A DNA stretch of 64,000 nucleotides. Origin: Mycolicibacterium holsaticum DSM 44478 = JCM 12374. GTDB taxonomy: Bacteria > Actinomycetota > Actinomycetes > Mycobacteriales > Mycobacteriaceae. The notes beneath the pieces were generated by a model that saw only the letters and a list, made by a program, of their open reading frames with translations, was not told the DNA's origin and ran no database searches. The translations under genes were made by a program, and so were the position numbers. The DNA is taken from contig NZ_CP080998.1 in the NCBI RefSeq assembly GCF_019645835.1, positions 3,162,001-3,226,000 on the forward strand. Reading direction: 5' to 3'. Shown piece after piece: positions 16,708-24,728 of this stretch; within the stretch, counting starts at the first letter, position 1, and every line of letters begins with the position of its first letter.

Positions 16708-16986
16708 CTATGCGCGCGGCGGGTTCGTGACCGTGCCGCCGCCGCGGGTCGCGGGATAGTCGGCATCCTTGCGGCGCTTGAGGCCGATCAGACCTGCCAG
16801 ACCAAGCAGACCCAGCAGTCCCCACAGGCCGTTGTCGCCGTTGTCGTCGTCCTGCATTTGCTGCTGCGCCACCGTGGTGGTGGTCGTCGTGGGCGCGGGC
16901 GCGTCCAGCGTCGCCGCGGTCGCGACGCCGGCTCCGCCGAACAGCAGGGTCAGCGTGGTGGCTCCGACGACTAAAGGCTTCTTCAT
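16708..16986 (-). CDS. WGxxGxxG-type small membrane/exported protein
   Basis: A 92-residue protein from an ATG behind AAGGAGAC. An N-terminal signal segment (MKKPLVVGATTLTLLFGGAG, ending ATAA) is followed by a Thr/Gln/Asp-rich linker, then a second hydrophobic stretch with the repeated pattern WGLLGLLGLAGLIGL and a basic tail (KRRKDAD). This WGxxGxxG motif with positive tail resembles C-terminal sorting signals. The 5' UTR contains a small inverted repeat, CCCTGGC-N5-GCCAGGG, at 17014-17032. Function unknown. Confidence 0.75.
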   Translation of the reverse strand: MKKPLVVGATTLTLLFGGAGVATAATLDAPAPTTTTTTVAQQQMQDDDNGDNGLWGLLGLLGLAGLIGLKRRKDADYPATRGGGTVTNPPRA

Positions 16987-17275
16987 CTTGTCTCCTTGGG
17001 TGACATCTAGGATCCCTGGCTGCGCGCCAGGGGGCGGCAGACCAGGTTGCTCTAGTCACGGTCGAGGTCCGGCGCTTCTCCGGGCTGCATCAACCTTGCG
17101 AGCCTGCTTGTTGCCCCTCAGCCGTGAGGTGAAACCACTTCGCCACGCTAAGCACTCGCGCCAACCGCTATAACCGCAGTTCAGCACCCGAAGTGACGTG
17201 CACCACACGGACTCCTGGCCGATGCTGACACCCGTTTGCTCGGGCAATTCGGCCGCCGCCCATCGAGACCCTGGC

Positions 17276-17281
17276 TACCTT
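17276..17281 (+). promoter_or_regulatory. -10 box TACCTT, leaderless thermonuclease mRNA
   Basis: TACCTT ends 7 nt before the ATG at 17289 and there is no RBS between them. This is the spacing expected when transcription starts at the initiation codon. The rest of the 300-bp interval to the left shows only the small inverted repeat noted with the WGxxGxxG gene. Confidence 0.45.
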
Positions 17282-17288
17282 TGGCCTC

Positions 17289-17999
17289 ATGGGCACCGTG
17301 ATTTACCGCCTTGCCGCCGTCATCGCCGCGGCGGCGATGACGCTCATCGCGCCGCCGCCAACCACCCACGCGGAACCCGTCGACGCCACCGCCGTCGTGC
17401 TGCGCGTCGTCGACGGCGACACCATCGACATCCGCGACGAGGTTCGCGGTCGTCTGCGCGTACGCATCCTCGGGATCGACACCCCCGAGACCAAGAAACC
17501 CAACTCCCCCGTCGAATGCTGGGGACCCGAAGCCACCGAGTTCGCCACGTCGACGATGCTCGGCCAGCGCGTCGCGCTCGTGCCCGACCCGACCCAGGAC
17601 CGCACCGACCGCTACGGCCGCACCCTGGCCTACCTCGTGCGCGCCGACGGCTTCGACTACGCCGTCGAGGCCGCCCGCGCCGGCGCCGCGCGCAGCTACG
17701 TCTACGGCGGCAAGCCCGTCAGCCGCCACGTCGCGATCGCCGCGGCCGAACGCGAAGCCCGCGACGCCCGCCGCGGCCTGTGGGGCCCGCCCTGCAACGG
17801 CTCGACCTCCGCGGCGGACACCGTCCCCGCCGCGACCGCACCGCAGCCCTTCTTGGAACCCGCGCCGTCGTCGGGCTCGGTCTATTACCCCAACTGCGCC
17901 GCCGCGCGTGCCGCCGGCGCGGCACCCATCCACGCGGGCCAACCCGGCTACCGTTCCGGCCTCGACGGCGACGACGACGGCATCGCCTGCGAGCGCTGA
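17289..17999 (+). CDS. Secreted thermonuclease (SNase-like) with excalibur domain
   Basis: A 236-residue exported protein. Signal peptide about 1-29 (ending TTHAEP). The SNase domain, about 32-165, starts with ATAVVLRVVDGDTIDIRDEV and has RILGIDTPETKKP, DRYGRTLAYLVR and AAEREARDARRGLWG, which hold the Ca-binding acidic residues and catalytic Arg of staphylococcal nuclease. A C-terminal excalibur domain (about 195-236) ends GLDGDDDGIACER with the Cys pair and DxDxDGxxCE calcium loop. Expected to cut nucleic acid outside the cell. Short linkers make it a standard two-domain member. Confidence 0.88.
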   Translation: MGTVIYRLAAVIAAAAMTLIAPPPTTHAEPVDATAVVLRVVDGDTIDIRDEVRGRLRVRILGIDTPETKKPNSPVECWGPEATEFATSTMLGQRVALVPDPTQDRTDRYGRTLAYLVRADGFDYAVEAARAGAARSYVYGGKPVSRHVAIAAAEREARDARRGLWGPPCNGSTSAADTVPAATAPQPFLEPAPSSGSVYYPNCAAARAAGAAPIHAGQPGYRSGLDGDDDGIACER

Positions 18000-18046
18000 C
18001 CCGCCCGGCAATCCGGCTGCGGCACCGAATCCACTAGGTTGAGTTC

Positions 18047-18430
18047 ATGCGGTTAACCGCGGCATTCTTTGCCAATCGCGTCGAGGTCGTCGACGGCATG
18101 CTCAACCTCGAAGGCGGATTCTGGGCGAGCACCACCGTCGCGCCCAACGCCACCGCGTTCCAGTGCGACGTCGTGGTGCTCTGCGATATGGACGCCAACG
18201 ACGTCGGCGAAAGCTTGTCGATGGTCATCGACGCCGAGGGCCCCAACGAACAACGCCTGCCGTCGCACACCTCCAGCTTCACTGTCGAAGCACCGATGAA
18301 GTTCATGTGCATGCCCTCGCTCGTGCTGCCCATCGTCGCCGGCGGCGGCTACCACGTGTACCGGTTCCGGCTGGAGGGCGAGCACGCGCGCATCGACGTC
18401 CCGCTGGCGGTCCGGCTGGCCCGGCCGTGA
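18047..18430 (+). CDS. Hypothetical protein (DUF6941-like)
   Basis: A 127-residue soluble beta-rich protein: MRLTAAFFANRVEVVDGMLN, then LEGGFWASTTV, and a C-terminal half ending YHVYRFRLEGEHARI. The opening A-x-F-A-N-x-x-E-V-x-x-G-x-L-N resembles actinobacterial proteins now grouped as DUF6941, but I am not certain. A TAGGTT box ends 6 nt before the ATG, so the mRNA may be leaderless. Function unknown; no operon partner closer than 60 bp. Confidence 0.6.
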   Translation: MRLTAAFFANRVEVVDGMLNLEGGFWASTTVAPNATAFQCDVVVLCDMDANDVGESLSMVIDAEGPNEQRLPSHTSSFTVEAPMKFMCMPSLVLPIVAGGGYHVYRFRLEGEHARIDVPLAVRLARP

Positions 18431-18493
18431 CAACCGACAAAGCGCCGGTCGAACGTGGCCTGACCTACTAGTCTCTGTCTAGGTCAACCGGGC

Positions 18494-18937
18494 GTGAACA
18501 ACGTAAGGGTGGAGATGATTCGCGAATTCCTCGCCGCCGTGGCGGTCGTCGGCCTCGCCATCGGCACGGCCCCCGTCGCATCCGCCGACGACGATCTGCT
18601 GTATCACGACAGCCCCGGCCGCTACCCCAGCGACGTACCGGGCATGAACTACGAAGCCCACCTCACCGCGCCCTGCACCAACATGGAGCGCTTCACGTTC
18701 GGCCGCGGCCCCGGCGGCGAGGTCCTGCAGTGCCGCTGGATCGAGAACCAGTGGCCACCGGTGTACACCGGGTTCTGGGTAGCGGCCTACCAGCTCTACG
18801 GCGTCCAGGAAATCGGCTCGCCCTGTCCCAAACCGCAGTCCGCCGCCCAGGCCCCCGACGGGCGTCCGCTGCTGTGCCGGGGCCCTGAAGGATGGCAACC
18901 CGGCTTCTTCACCCGCGCCGGCTTCTTCCCGAGATAG
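18494..18937 (+). CDS. Small secreted protein, function unknown
   Basis: A 147-residue protein read from a GTG at 18494. An ATG at 18515 directly follows AAGGGTGGAG with too little spacing to be certain. Either start leaves a Sec signal peptide (MIREFLAAVAVVGLAIGTAP, ending VASA) and a mature domain of about 115 residues with conserved-looking Cys in LTAPCTNMERF, VLQCRWIE, GSPCPKPQ and LLCRGPEGW. Four Cys suggest two disulfides. The 3' end overlaps the convergent AraC gene by 29 bp. No recognised family. Confidence 0.65.
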   Translation: MNNVRVEMIREFLAAVAVVGLAIGTAPVASADDDLLYHDSPGRYPSDVPGMNYEAHLTAPCTNMERFTFGRGPGGEVLQCRWIENQWPPVYTGFWVAAYQLYGVQEIGSPCPKPQSAAQAPDGRPLLCRGPEGWQPGFFTRAGFFPR

Positions 18938-19355
18938 ACGGCTCAGGGGCCTCCCGCAGCGTGCGACTCGGCGGCTGCCCGAACGTCTGCGTGTAGAGCC
19001 GGCTGAAGCGCCCGGCGTGCGCGAACCCCCACCGATCGGCGATGGCCATCACCGTGTCCACGGACGGGTCAGCGTGGCACAAGTCCCGGTGCGCGCGGCA
19101 AAGCCGAACGCGGCGCAGGTATTCCAGCGGCGTGGTATCCAAATGGCGCCGGAACGTGTACTGCACCGAGCGCGGGGTGACGTTGACGGCGGCGGCAATA
19201 TCGCTGAGTGTGATGTCATGGTCGGCGTTCTCGTGAATGAAGGTGATCGCCCGTCGCAGCAGCGCCGACTGCGTGCCCGAGCCGTTAATCATGTTTCCCA
19301 TAACGGCGCGTCGAATACCCGCCCGGGCCCGAGCAAAAACGATTCCGTCAAACAC
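18909..19355 (-). CDS. AraC-family regulator, DNA-binding part only
   Basis: A 148-residue protein from a GTG. Residues about 35-140 are a full AraC/XylS double helix-turn-helix: DITLSDIAAAVNVTPRSVQY, FRRHLDTTPLEYLRRVRLCR, then VMAIADRWGFAHAGRFSRLY and the closing FGQPPSRTLR. Typical mycobacterial relatives are about 320 residues with an N-terminal sensing domain, which is missing; the DNA upstream is the clpC2 promoter, so the loss is at the gene's 5' side. It may be a constitutive DNA binder or a decaying gene. Divergent from clpC2. Confidence 0.75.
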   Translation of the reverse strand: MFDGIVFARARAGIRRAVMGNMINGSGTQSALLRRAITFIHENADHDITLSDIAAAVNVTPRSVQYTFRRHLDTTPLEYLRRVRLCRAHRDLCHADPSVDTVMAIADRWGFAHAGRFSRLYTQTFGQPPSRTLREAPEPSISGRSRRG

Positions 19356-19366
19356 ATCGCCAATTT

Positions 19367-19385
19367 CGTCAACCGGCAGTTGACG
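19367..19385. promoter_or_regulatory. clpC2 operator O1 overlapping the -35
   Basis: A perfect palindrome CGTCAAC-N5-GTTGACG. Its right half contains TTGACG (19380-19385), a -35-like hexamer lying 18 nt before the -10. Same sequence arms as O2, centre to centre 29 bp. Confidence 0.65.
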
Positions 19386-19395
19386 TAGCCGCCGT

Positions 19396-19414
19396 CGTCA
19401 ACCTAACGTTGACG
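19396..19414. promoter_or_regulatory. clpC2 operator O2 overlapping the -10 TAACGT
   Basis: A second perfect CGTCAAC-N5-GTTGACG palindrome. The -10 TAACGT (19404-19409) sits in its spacer and right arm and ends 7 nt before the clpC2 ATG at 19417, so the mRNA should be leaderless and binding here would block the promoter. The helix-turn-helix in ClpC2 makes autoregulation likely. Confidence 0.65.
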
Positions 19415-19416
19415 GC

Positions 19417-20142
19417 ATGACGAAGCCGACCAAGATCCACAACCCCGTCCGCCTCGACGACCTCATCGACGTCATCAAAGAGGTGCACAGCGAGCCCCTC
19501 GAACAACTCACCGACGCCGTGTTGGCCGCCGAAGCCCTCGGCGAGATCGCCGACCACCTGATCGGCCACTTCGTCGACCAGGCCCGCCGGTCCGGGGCGT
19601 CGTGGACCGAGATCGGCAAGTGCATGGGCGTCACCAAGCAGGCCGCCCAGAAGCGTTTCGTCCCCAAGGCCGACGCGCTGGACCCCAACTCCGGATTCAG
19701 TCGGTTCACCCCCCGCGCACGCAACGTCATCGTCGTCGCCCAGAACACGGCGCACAACGCCGGCAACGTCGAGATCAACCCGGACCACCTGCTGCTCGGC
19801 CTGTTCGACGACCCCGAAGGCCTGGCCGCCAAACTGCTCGCCGGCCAAGGAGTCGACGTCGACGCTGTCGCCAACGCCGTGCAACTTCCCCCGCGCACCG
19901 AGGGCGACCTGCCCGCACTCACCCCGTTCAACAGTGCCGCCAAAAAGGTGCTCGAACTGACCTTCCGGCAAGCACTTCGGCTGGGCCACAACTACATCGG
20001 CACCGAACACATCCTGCTGGCGCTGTGGGAGGCCGAAGACGACGACGGGGTTCTGCACGGCCTCGGGATGGACCGGGACCGCTTCGAGGCAGACCTGGTG
20101 GCCGCGCTGGAACCGTTCACGAACCGTGCGCGAGACAAGTGA
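19417..20142 (+). CDS. clpC2: ClpC2, Clp N-domain protein with helix-turn-helix
   Basis: A 241-residue protein. Residues about 1-85 include SGASWTEIGKCMGVTKQAAQ, a helix-turn-helix. Residues about 90-235 carry the two Clp N-terminal repeats (FSRFTPRARNVIVVAQNTAH, DHLLLGLFDDPEGLAAKLL, then YIGTEHILLALWE). There is no AAA+ ATPase module, so it cannot unfold proteins by itself. This is the architecture and gene position of M. tuberculosis ClpC2 (Rv2667), which as I recall binds ClpC1-directed natural products such as cyclomarin and represses its own gene. The two palindromes on its promoter fit that. Followed 50 bp later by an MPT63-like gene. Confidence 0.88.
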   Translation: MTKPTKIHNPVRLDDLIDVIKEVHSEPLEQLTDAVLAAEALGEIADHLIGHFVDQARRSGASWTEIGKCMGVTKQAAQKRFVPKADALDPNSGFSRFTPRARNVIVVAQNTAHNAGNVEINPDHLLLGLFDDPEGLAAKLLAGQGVDVDAVANAVQLPPRTEGDLPALTPFNSAAKKVLELTFRQALRLGHNYIGTEHILLALWEAEDDDGVLHGLGMDRDRFEADLVAALEPFTNRARDK

Positions 20143-20192
20143 CACGTGGGAACCGGCTGTAACACGTTTCAGTTTGTGCGATCATTTGCGCC

Positions 20193-20687
20193 ATGCGTCG
20201 CTGGTTAGTGCTCCTCATCGCGGCATTCTCGGCTGCCGCCGCCGTCGTGGCTGCCCCCGCCTCCGCCGCGACGACCCCCATCGGACGCCTCGGCGAGACG
20301 CTGCGGGTGGACTTCGAGGGCCTGGTCGCCGACATCACCGTGCACAGCGTCGCCCCCTCGCCGATCCCGCCCGGTTTCGGCTATCCGCCGCGGGCGCCGC
20401 GCTACGAGGTCTGGCGCGGTCAGATCACCGTGCATCCCATCGCGGTGCCCACGCCGTACGCCCAGGCGCTGACCTACCAGTTCCGCGGTGTCACGCCGAC
20501 CGGTGACGCCTACGAACCGCGCAACACCGACGCCCCCGACTCGTTGCAACGCGCGCTGAACAACGCCCCGGCCGGATCCACCGTCAGCGGCGGCGTGTGG
20601 TGGGACTGCTACCGCGATCTGATCTCCAACGTGGTGCTCATCGACCGGGTCACCGGGAAGCACCTGGCGCAGTGGAACGTGTCCTGA
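20193..20687 (+). CDS. Secreted MPT63-like (DUF1942-type) protein, Rv2668-like
   Basis: A 164-residue exported protein: signal peptide 1-25 (MRRWLVLLIAAFSAAAAVVA, ending PASAA), then a beta-rich domain starting IGRLGETLRVDFEGLVADIT, similar in layout to the immunoglobulin-like MPT63/DUF1942 family. By position it is the counterpart of Rv2668, between clpC2 and a GNAT gene. One Cys (WWDCYRD) only. Function not known; cell-surface or culture-filtrate location expected. Confidence 0.65.
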   Translation: MRRWLVLLIAAFSAAAAVVAAPASAATTPIGRLGETLRVDFEGLVADITVHSVAPSPIPPGFGYPPRAPRYEVWRGQITVHPIAVPTPYAQALTYQFRGVTPTGDAYEPRNTDAPDSLQRALNNAPAGSTVSGGVWWDCYRDLISNVVLIDRVTGKHLAQWNVS

Positions 20688-20690
20688 CTT

Positions 20691-21221
20691 TTGGGTGTTG
20701 ACGTCACACCGGCTTCGGTAGCCGATCTTGTCGATCTCGCCGACGTCGCGGCCCGCACCTTCCCCCTGGCCTGTCCCCCGTCGACGACACCGCAGGACAT
20801 CGCCGCGTTCATCGCCGAGAACCTCTCGGCGGACCGGTTCCGCGAGTACCTCGCCGATCCCGACCGTGACGTGCTCGCGGCTCGCGAGGACAACCGAATC
20901 GTGGGTTACGCCATGCTGATTCGCGGCGTTCCCGATGACGACGACGTGCAGCGCGCGGTCACGCGGCGCCCCGCCGTCGAGTTGTCGAAGATGTACGTGC
21001 TGCCCGAGGGCCACGGCGCCGGCGTGTCGGCGGCCTTGATGTCGGCGGCGCTGGCCCATGCCGCCGAACACGGCGCCGCCTGCGTCTGGCTGGGGGTCAA
21101 CCAGCAGAACCGACGCGCCCAACGGTTTTACGCCAAGCACGGGTTCAGCATCAGCGGCACCAAGACGTTTCAGCTGGGCTCCGATGTCGAGAACGACTAC
21201 GTGATGGTGCGCGAACTCTGA
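20691..21221 (+). CDS. GNAT-family acetyltransferase, Rv2669-like
   Basis: A 176-residue protein starting at a TTG only 3 bp after the previous stop, so probably cotranscribed. GNAT features: IVGYAMLIRGVP (motif C/D strand), VELSKMYVLPEGHGAGVSAA (motif A with a variant Q/RxxGxG pyrophosphate loop reading EGHGAG), and NRRAQRFYAKHGFSISGTKT (motif B). The N-terminus LVDLADVAARTFPLACPPST matches the Rv2669 type by memory. Substrate unknown. It would acetylate a small molecule or protein N-terminus using acetyl-CoA in the cytosol. Confidence 0.82.
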   Translation: MGVDVTPASVADLVDLADVAARTFPLACPPSTTPQDIAAFIAENLSADRFREYLADPDRDVLAAREDNRIVGYAMLIRGVPDDDDVQRAVTRRPAVELSKMYVLPEGHGAGVSAALMSAALAHAAEHGAACVWLGVNQQNRRAQRFYAKHGFSISGTKTFQLGSDVENDYVMVREL

Positions 21222-21290
21222 CGCCGCCGAGTGTGGGGTTGTTGCATGCTTGGAGCGCAAAGGGCGTGCTGGTAACCCACGTTCGGCGCG

Positions 21291-22307
21291 TCAAAGGGCG
21301 CGGGACAGGGCCAATAGCCGCGACGTCGCGCGCAAATACTTCTTGCGGAAGCCCCCGGCGAGCATCTCCTCGCTGAAGACGGTGTCGAGCTTGGCCCCGG
21401 AGGCGATCACCGGAATGCCCGCGTCGTAGAGCCGGTCGGTCAGCGAGACCAGCCGCAGCGCCACGTTCTGATCGTCGATGCGGTGCACTCCGGTGAGGAA
21501 CACCGCGGCCACATCCTCGATCAGCGTCAGGTACCGCGACGGATGCATGGTCGCCAGGTGCACGCACAGCGCATCGAAGTCGTCCAGCGTCGCCCCGGGA
21601 ACCTGCGCGGCGCGCCGGGTGACCTCGTCGTCGCTCAGCGGCTCGGGCGCGGGCGGTAGGCCGCGGTGCCGGTAGTCGGGCCCGTCGATCCGTACAGTGT
21701 CGAAAATCGCTGCGAGCGTGTGGATCTCACGTAGAAAGTCCTGAGCGGCGAACCGGCCTTCGCCGAGCTGTTCGGGCAGCGTGTTGGAGGTGGCCGCCAC
21801 CGAAACCCCGCGTTCGACGAGCGCCGACAGCAGCCGGGAGATCAGCGTGGTGTTGCCGGGGTCGTCCAGCTCGAATTCGTCGATGCACACCACCACGTAT
21901 TCGGCCAACAGCTCGATGCATTCGACGAAGCCGAAAACCCCTGCCAACTGGGTCAATTCGCCGAATGTCGCGAACGCCTTCGGCCCGGGCACCCGGTAGT
22001 ACGACGACGCCAGCAGGTGCGTCTTGCCGACGCCGAACCCGCCGTCGAGGTAGAGCCCGACACCGGGCAGCACCTCGCGGCGGCCGAACAGCTTCTTCTT
22101 GCCGGCCCGCCGCTGGGTGGCCTGGGTGCAGAACCGCAGGCACGACTGCACGGCCGCGGCCTGGGACGGTTCGGCCGGATCGGGCAGATAGGTGTCGAAG
22201 CTGACGTCGGCGAACGTGGGCGGCGGAACGAGTTGGGCGATCAACCGTTGCGGGGTGACGTCGGGGTGGCGGTCGACCAGGTGTCGGACGCCGCTGGACC
22301 CGTGCAT
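21291..22307 (-). CDS. zapE: AFG1/ZapE-type ATPase, Rv2670c-like
   Basis: A 338-residue P-loop ATPase. Walker A GGFGVGKTH at 89-97, Walker B region VVVCIDEFELDD, sensor-like SVAATSNTLPEQLGEGRF, and the family-typical FLREIHTLAAIFDTVRIDGP and SRYLTLIEDVAAVFLTGVH. This is the AFG1/LACE1/ZapE family (in E. coli ZapE binds FtsZ; in mitochondria AFG1 assists protein turnover). Its role in mycobacteria is not defined. Divergent from ribD with a 34-bp gap; a TAGGGT box 6 nt before its ATG suggests a leaderless mRNA. Confidence 0.88.
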   Translation of the reverse strand: MHGSSGVRHLVDRHPDVTPQRLIAQLVPPPTFADVSFDTYLPDPAEPSQAAAVQSCLRFCTQATQRRAGKKKLFGRREVLPGVGLYLDGGFGVGKTHLLASSYYRVPGPKAFATFGELTQLAGVFGFVECIELLAEYVVVCIDEFELDDPGNTTLISRLLSALVERGVSVAATSNTLPEQLGEGRFAAQDFLREIHTLAAIFDTVRIDGPDYRHRGLPPAPEPLSDDEVTRRAAQVPGATLDDFDALCVHLATMHPSRYLTLIEDVAAVFLTGVHRIDDQNVALRLVSLTDRLYDAGIPVIASGAKLDTVFSEEMLAGGFRKKYLRATSRLLALSRAL

Positions 22308-22341
22308 GCACGCACCCTATCGGCGTGCTTCGATCGTGTTC

Positions 22342-23115
22342 ATGTCCGATACCGCCGCCGGGGTGCAATTCAGTGTGCTGGGCCCCACCGACAGCGTCGA
22401 CGACGGCCGGCTGTCCGACTTCTACGCCTACCCTGACGGACTGCAGCACTGCTGGGTGCGCGCCAACATGATCGCCAGCGTCGACGGCGGCGCCACCGCC
22501 GACGGCAAGGCCGGCGGCATGGCTGAGGCCGGCGATCGTGCGGTGTTCCGGTTGATGCGCTACGCGGCCGACGTCATCGTCGTCGGCGCGGCCACCGTGC
22601 GGGTGGAGAACTACTCCGGGGTGCAGGTGCCCGTCGCGCATCGCAGCGCCCGTCAGCGCCGCGGCCAGGCCGAGGTCCCCCCGATCGCCGTTGTCACCCA
22701 ATCCGGCAGCCTCGACCTCGACGCCCGCTTCTTCACCCACACCGAGGTCCCGCCGTTGATCCTCACCTGCGCCGACACCTTCGAAGACACCCGCGGCAGG
22801 CTGGGCGGCGTCGCCGAGGTCGTCAACGCCTCCGGGCCGCAGCCCGACCGTGTCGACGGGGCGACGCTGCTGGACGTCCTGGCCGAGCGCGGCCTGTACC
22901 GGGTGCTCACCGAAGGCGGCCCGCAGGTGTTGGGCATGTTCATCGAGCACGACCAGCTCGACGAGCTGTGCCTGACCGTCGCGCCGCTGTTACTTGGGGG
23001 GCTGGCGCCGCGGATCGCCTCGGGCCCCGGTGAAGTGCACACCCGTATGCGTCCCGCGCACCTGCTCTGCGACGACGACGGCTACCTCTACACGCGCTAC
23101 GTGCGGGCAGATTGA
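22342..23115 (+). CDS. ribD: RibD C-terminal-domain reductase, Rv2671-like
   Basis: A 257-residue protein. The start is the ATG giving MSDTAAGVQFSVLGPTDSVD, since upstream codons lie in the divergent promoter. The reductase domain shows WVRANMIASVDGGATADGKA, FRLMRYAADVIVVGAATVRV, LAERGLYRVLTEGGPQVLGM and LDELCLTVAPLLLGG, the NADPH-dependent RibD_C/DHFR-like fold. No deaminase domain is attached. The M. tuberculosis counterpart, annotated RibD, has been linked to dihydrofolate reductase-like activity and antifolate resistance. Cytosolic. Confidence 0.88.
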   Translation: MSDTAAGVQFSVLGPTDSVDDGRLSDFYAYPDGLQHCWVRANMIASVDGGATADGKAGGMAEAGDRAVFRLMRYAADVIVVGAATVRVENYSGVQVPVAHRSARQRRGQAEVPPIAVVTQSGSLDLDARFFTHTEVPPLILTCADTFEDTRGRLGGVAEVVNASGPQPDRVDGATLLDVLAERGLYRVLTEGGPQVLGMFIEHDQLDELCLTVAPLLLGGLAPRIASGPGEVHTRMRPAHLLCDDDGYLYTRYVRAD

Positions 23116-23141
23116 GCGCGTGCGTCAGTACTGTGGTCGGC

Positions 23142-24707
23142 ATGCATCGGCGTAAACAGCTGGTCGGGACCCTGAGCCTGGCAACCGTCGCCGCGGTCAT
23201 CGCCGGATGTGCCCCGGGGCTGGCCGCCAACCCGCGGTTCGCCACCGATTCGGGCGCCGGTCCCCAGGGCCAGCCGGAGACCACCCAGGCGCCGGAGGGC
23301 CCGCCGCCGATCGAGGCACCCAAGAACCAGTTGGCGTGGCGGGACTGCACGTCCCGGGTGTTCGGCGACGCCGGCGTTCCCGCCGTCCCCGGGGTCAGGC
23401 TGGATTGCGCGAGTTACGACGCCGACCTGGACCCGATCAACGGCGCCGCGGGCACGTTGAGCATCGGCGCCGTGCGGGCCACCGGCCCCGACACCCCCGA
23501 GGACGCCGGCCCGCTGGTGATGACGACCGGTGCGAACCTGCCGTCCTCGCAGCAGTTGCCGGTGTGGTTGTCGCGGGCGGGCGCCGACGTGCTCAAAGGT
23601 CACCCGGTCGTGGCCGTCGACCGTCGCGGCATGGGAATGTCGGGCGCGCTGGAGTGCCGCGACCTGTTCGAACGCCAGCAGATGGCCGACCAGGCGCAGT
23701 TCCAGAGGGGCGATGATCCGGTCGCCAACCTGCGCGAGATCACCCAGGGCGCCACGACGAACTGCACCGACACCATCGCGCCCGGCGACTCGGCGTACTC
23801 GAACGCACAAGCCGCCGAGGACCTCGAGCGGTTGCGCAGCACCTGGGATGTGCCGACGCTGGCCCTGCTCGGCATCGGCAACGGCGCCCAGGTGGCGCTG
23901 GCCTACGCGGGCAGCCATCCCAACAAGGTCGCAAGGTTGGTGCTCGACTCCCCCTTGCCGCTGGGGATCGCCGCCGAAGCGGCGATGGAGCAGCGCGTCA
24001 AGGGCGAACAGGCCGCGCTGGACGCGTGGGCGAAGCAGTGCGCAGCGGCGAACTGCCCGCTGGCCCCGAACCCGAAGGCCGCCGTCGACGCGCTGCTGAA
24101 CGACGCGCGCGGGGGGCGCGGACCGGCCGGCGCGTCGGTCGCGGCGGTCGCCAACGCGATCTCCACCGCGCTGGCCTATCCGCGTGGCGACCGGGTGGAT
24201 ACCGGCAACGCGCTGGCGGCCGCGGTCGCTGCCGCCCGCGCCGGGGACTCCGGTCCGATGTCCACCCTGATCAGCCAGGCCGAGTCGATGCGCGACACCG
24301 ACGGCCAGTTCGTCAACAACTGCAGCGATTCGTTGAGCCGTCCGACCCCCGACCGCGTGCGGGAACTGGTCGTCGAGTGGGACAAGTTGTATCCCCAGTT
24401 CGGCCGGGTGGGTGCGCTCGGGTTGGTGCAGTGCCTGAGTTGGCCCAGCGGTTCGACGCCGAATGAGCCCAAGAACCTCAAGATCCCCGTGCTGCTGCTC
24501 GGCACCCAGAACGACCCGATCGTCGGCAACGAGGGCGTCGCAGCCGTCGCCGCCACCGCGATCAACGCGGGCTCGCCCAACAGGCGGGTGATGTGGCAGG
24601 GCATCGGGCACGGCGCCTCGATCTACTCGCCGTGCGCGCTGCCGCCGGTGATCGGCTACCTGGACAGCGGCGCCCTGCCCGAGACCGACACGTTCTGCCC
24701 GGCCTGA
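23142..24707 (+). CDS. Exported alpha/beta-hydrolase lipoprotein lacking the catalytic Ser, Rv2672-like
   Basis: A 521-residue protein; start at the ATG 7 nt after a TACTGT box (leaderless). The N-terminus is a lipoprotein signal with lipobox IAGC (Cys at about 27). The fold matches secreted proteases of the tripeptidyl-aminopeptidase type: oxyanion strand VVAVDRRGMGMSGALECRDL, nucleophile elbow, C-terminal TAP-like part with LLLGTQNDPIVG and WQGIGHGASIYS, i.e. Asp and His in place. The elbow, however, reads GIGNG (residues 244-248), with Asn247 where GxSxG has Ser. Either the protein is not a serine hydrolase or it has another role such as binding. Position equals Rv2672. Confidence 0.82.
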   Translation: MHRRKQLVGTLSLATVAAVIAGCAPGLAANPRFATDSGAGPQGQPETTQAPEGPPPIEAPKNQLAWRDCTSRVFGDAGVPAVPGVRLDCASYDADLDPINGAAGTLSIGAVRATGPDTPEDAGPLVMTTGANLPSSQQLPVWLSRAGADVLKGHPVVAVDRRGMGMSGALECRDLFERQQMADQAQFQRGDDPVANLREITQGATTNCTDTIAPGDSAYSNAQAAEDLERLRSTWDVPTLALLGIGNGAQVALAYAGSHPNKVARLVLDSPLPLGIAAEAAMEQRVKGEQAALDAWAKQCAAANCPLAPNPKAAVDALLNDARGGRGPAGASVAAVANAISTALAYPRGDRVDTGNALAAAVAAARAGDSGPMSTLISQAESMRDTDGQFVNNCSDSLSRPTPDRVRELVVEWDKLYPQFGRVGALGLVQCLSWPSGSTPNEPKNLKIPVLLLGTQNDPIVGNEGVAAVAATAINAGSPNRRVMWQGIGHGASIYSPCALPPVIGYLDSGALPETDTFCPA

Positions 24708-24728
24708 CCGGTCGCGTCGGAGGTGTCG

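Noticed and set aside
16438..16974. 178-codon plus-strand frame after the secreted protein gene
   Set aside because: No RBS, runs antisense through the WGxxGxxG gene and its terminator; Arg-rich tail is the complement of that gene.
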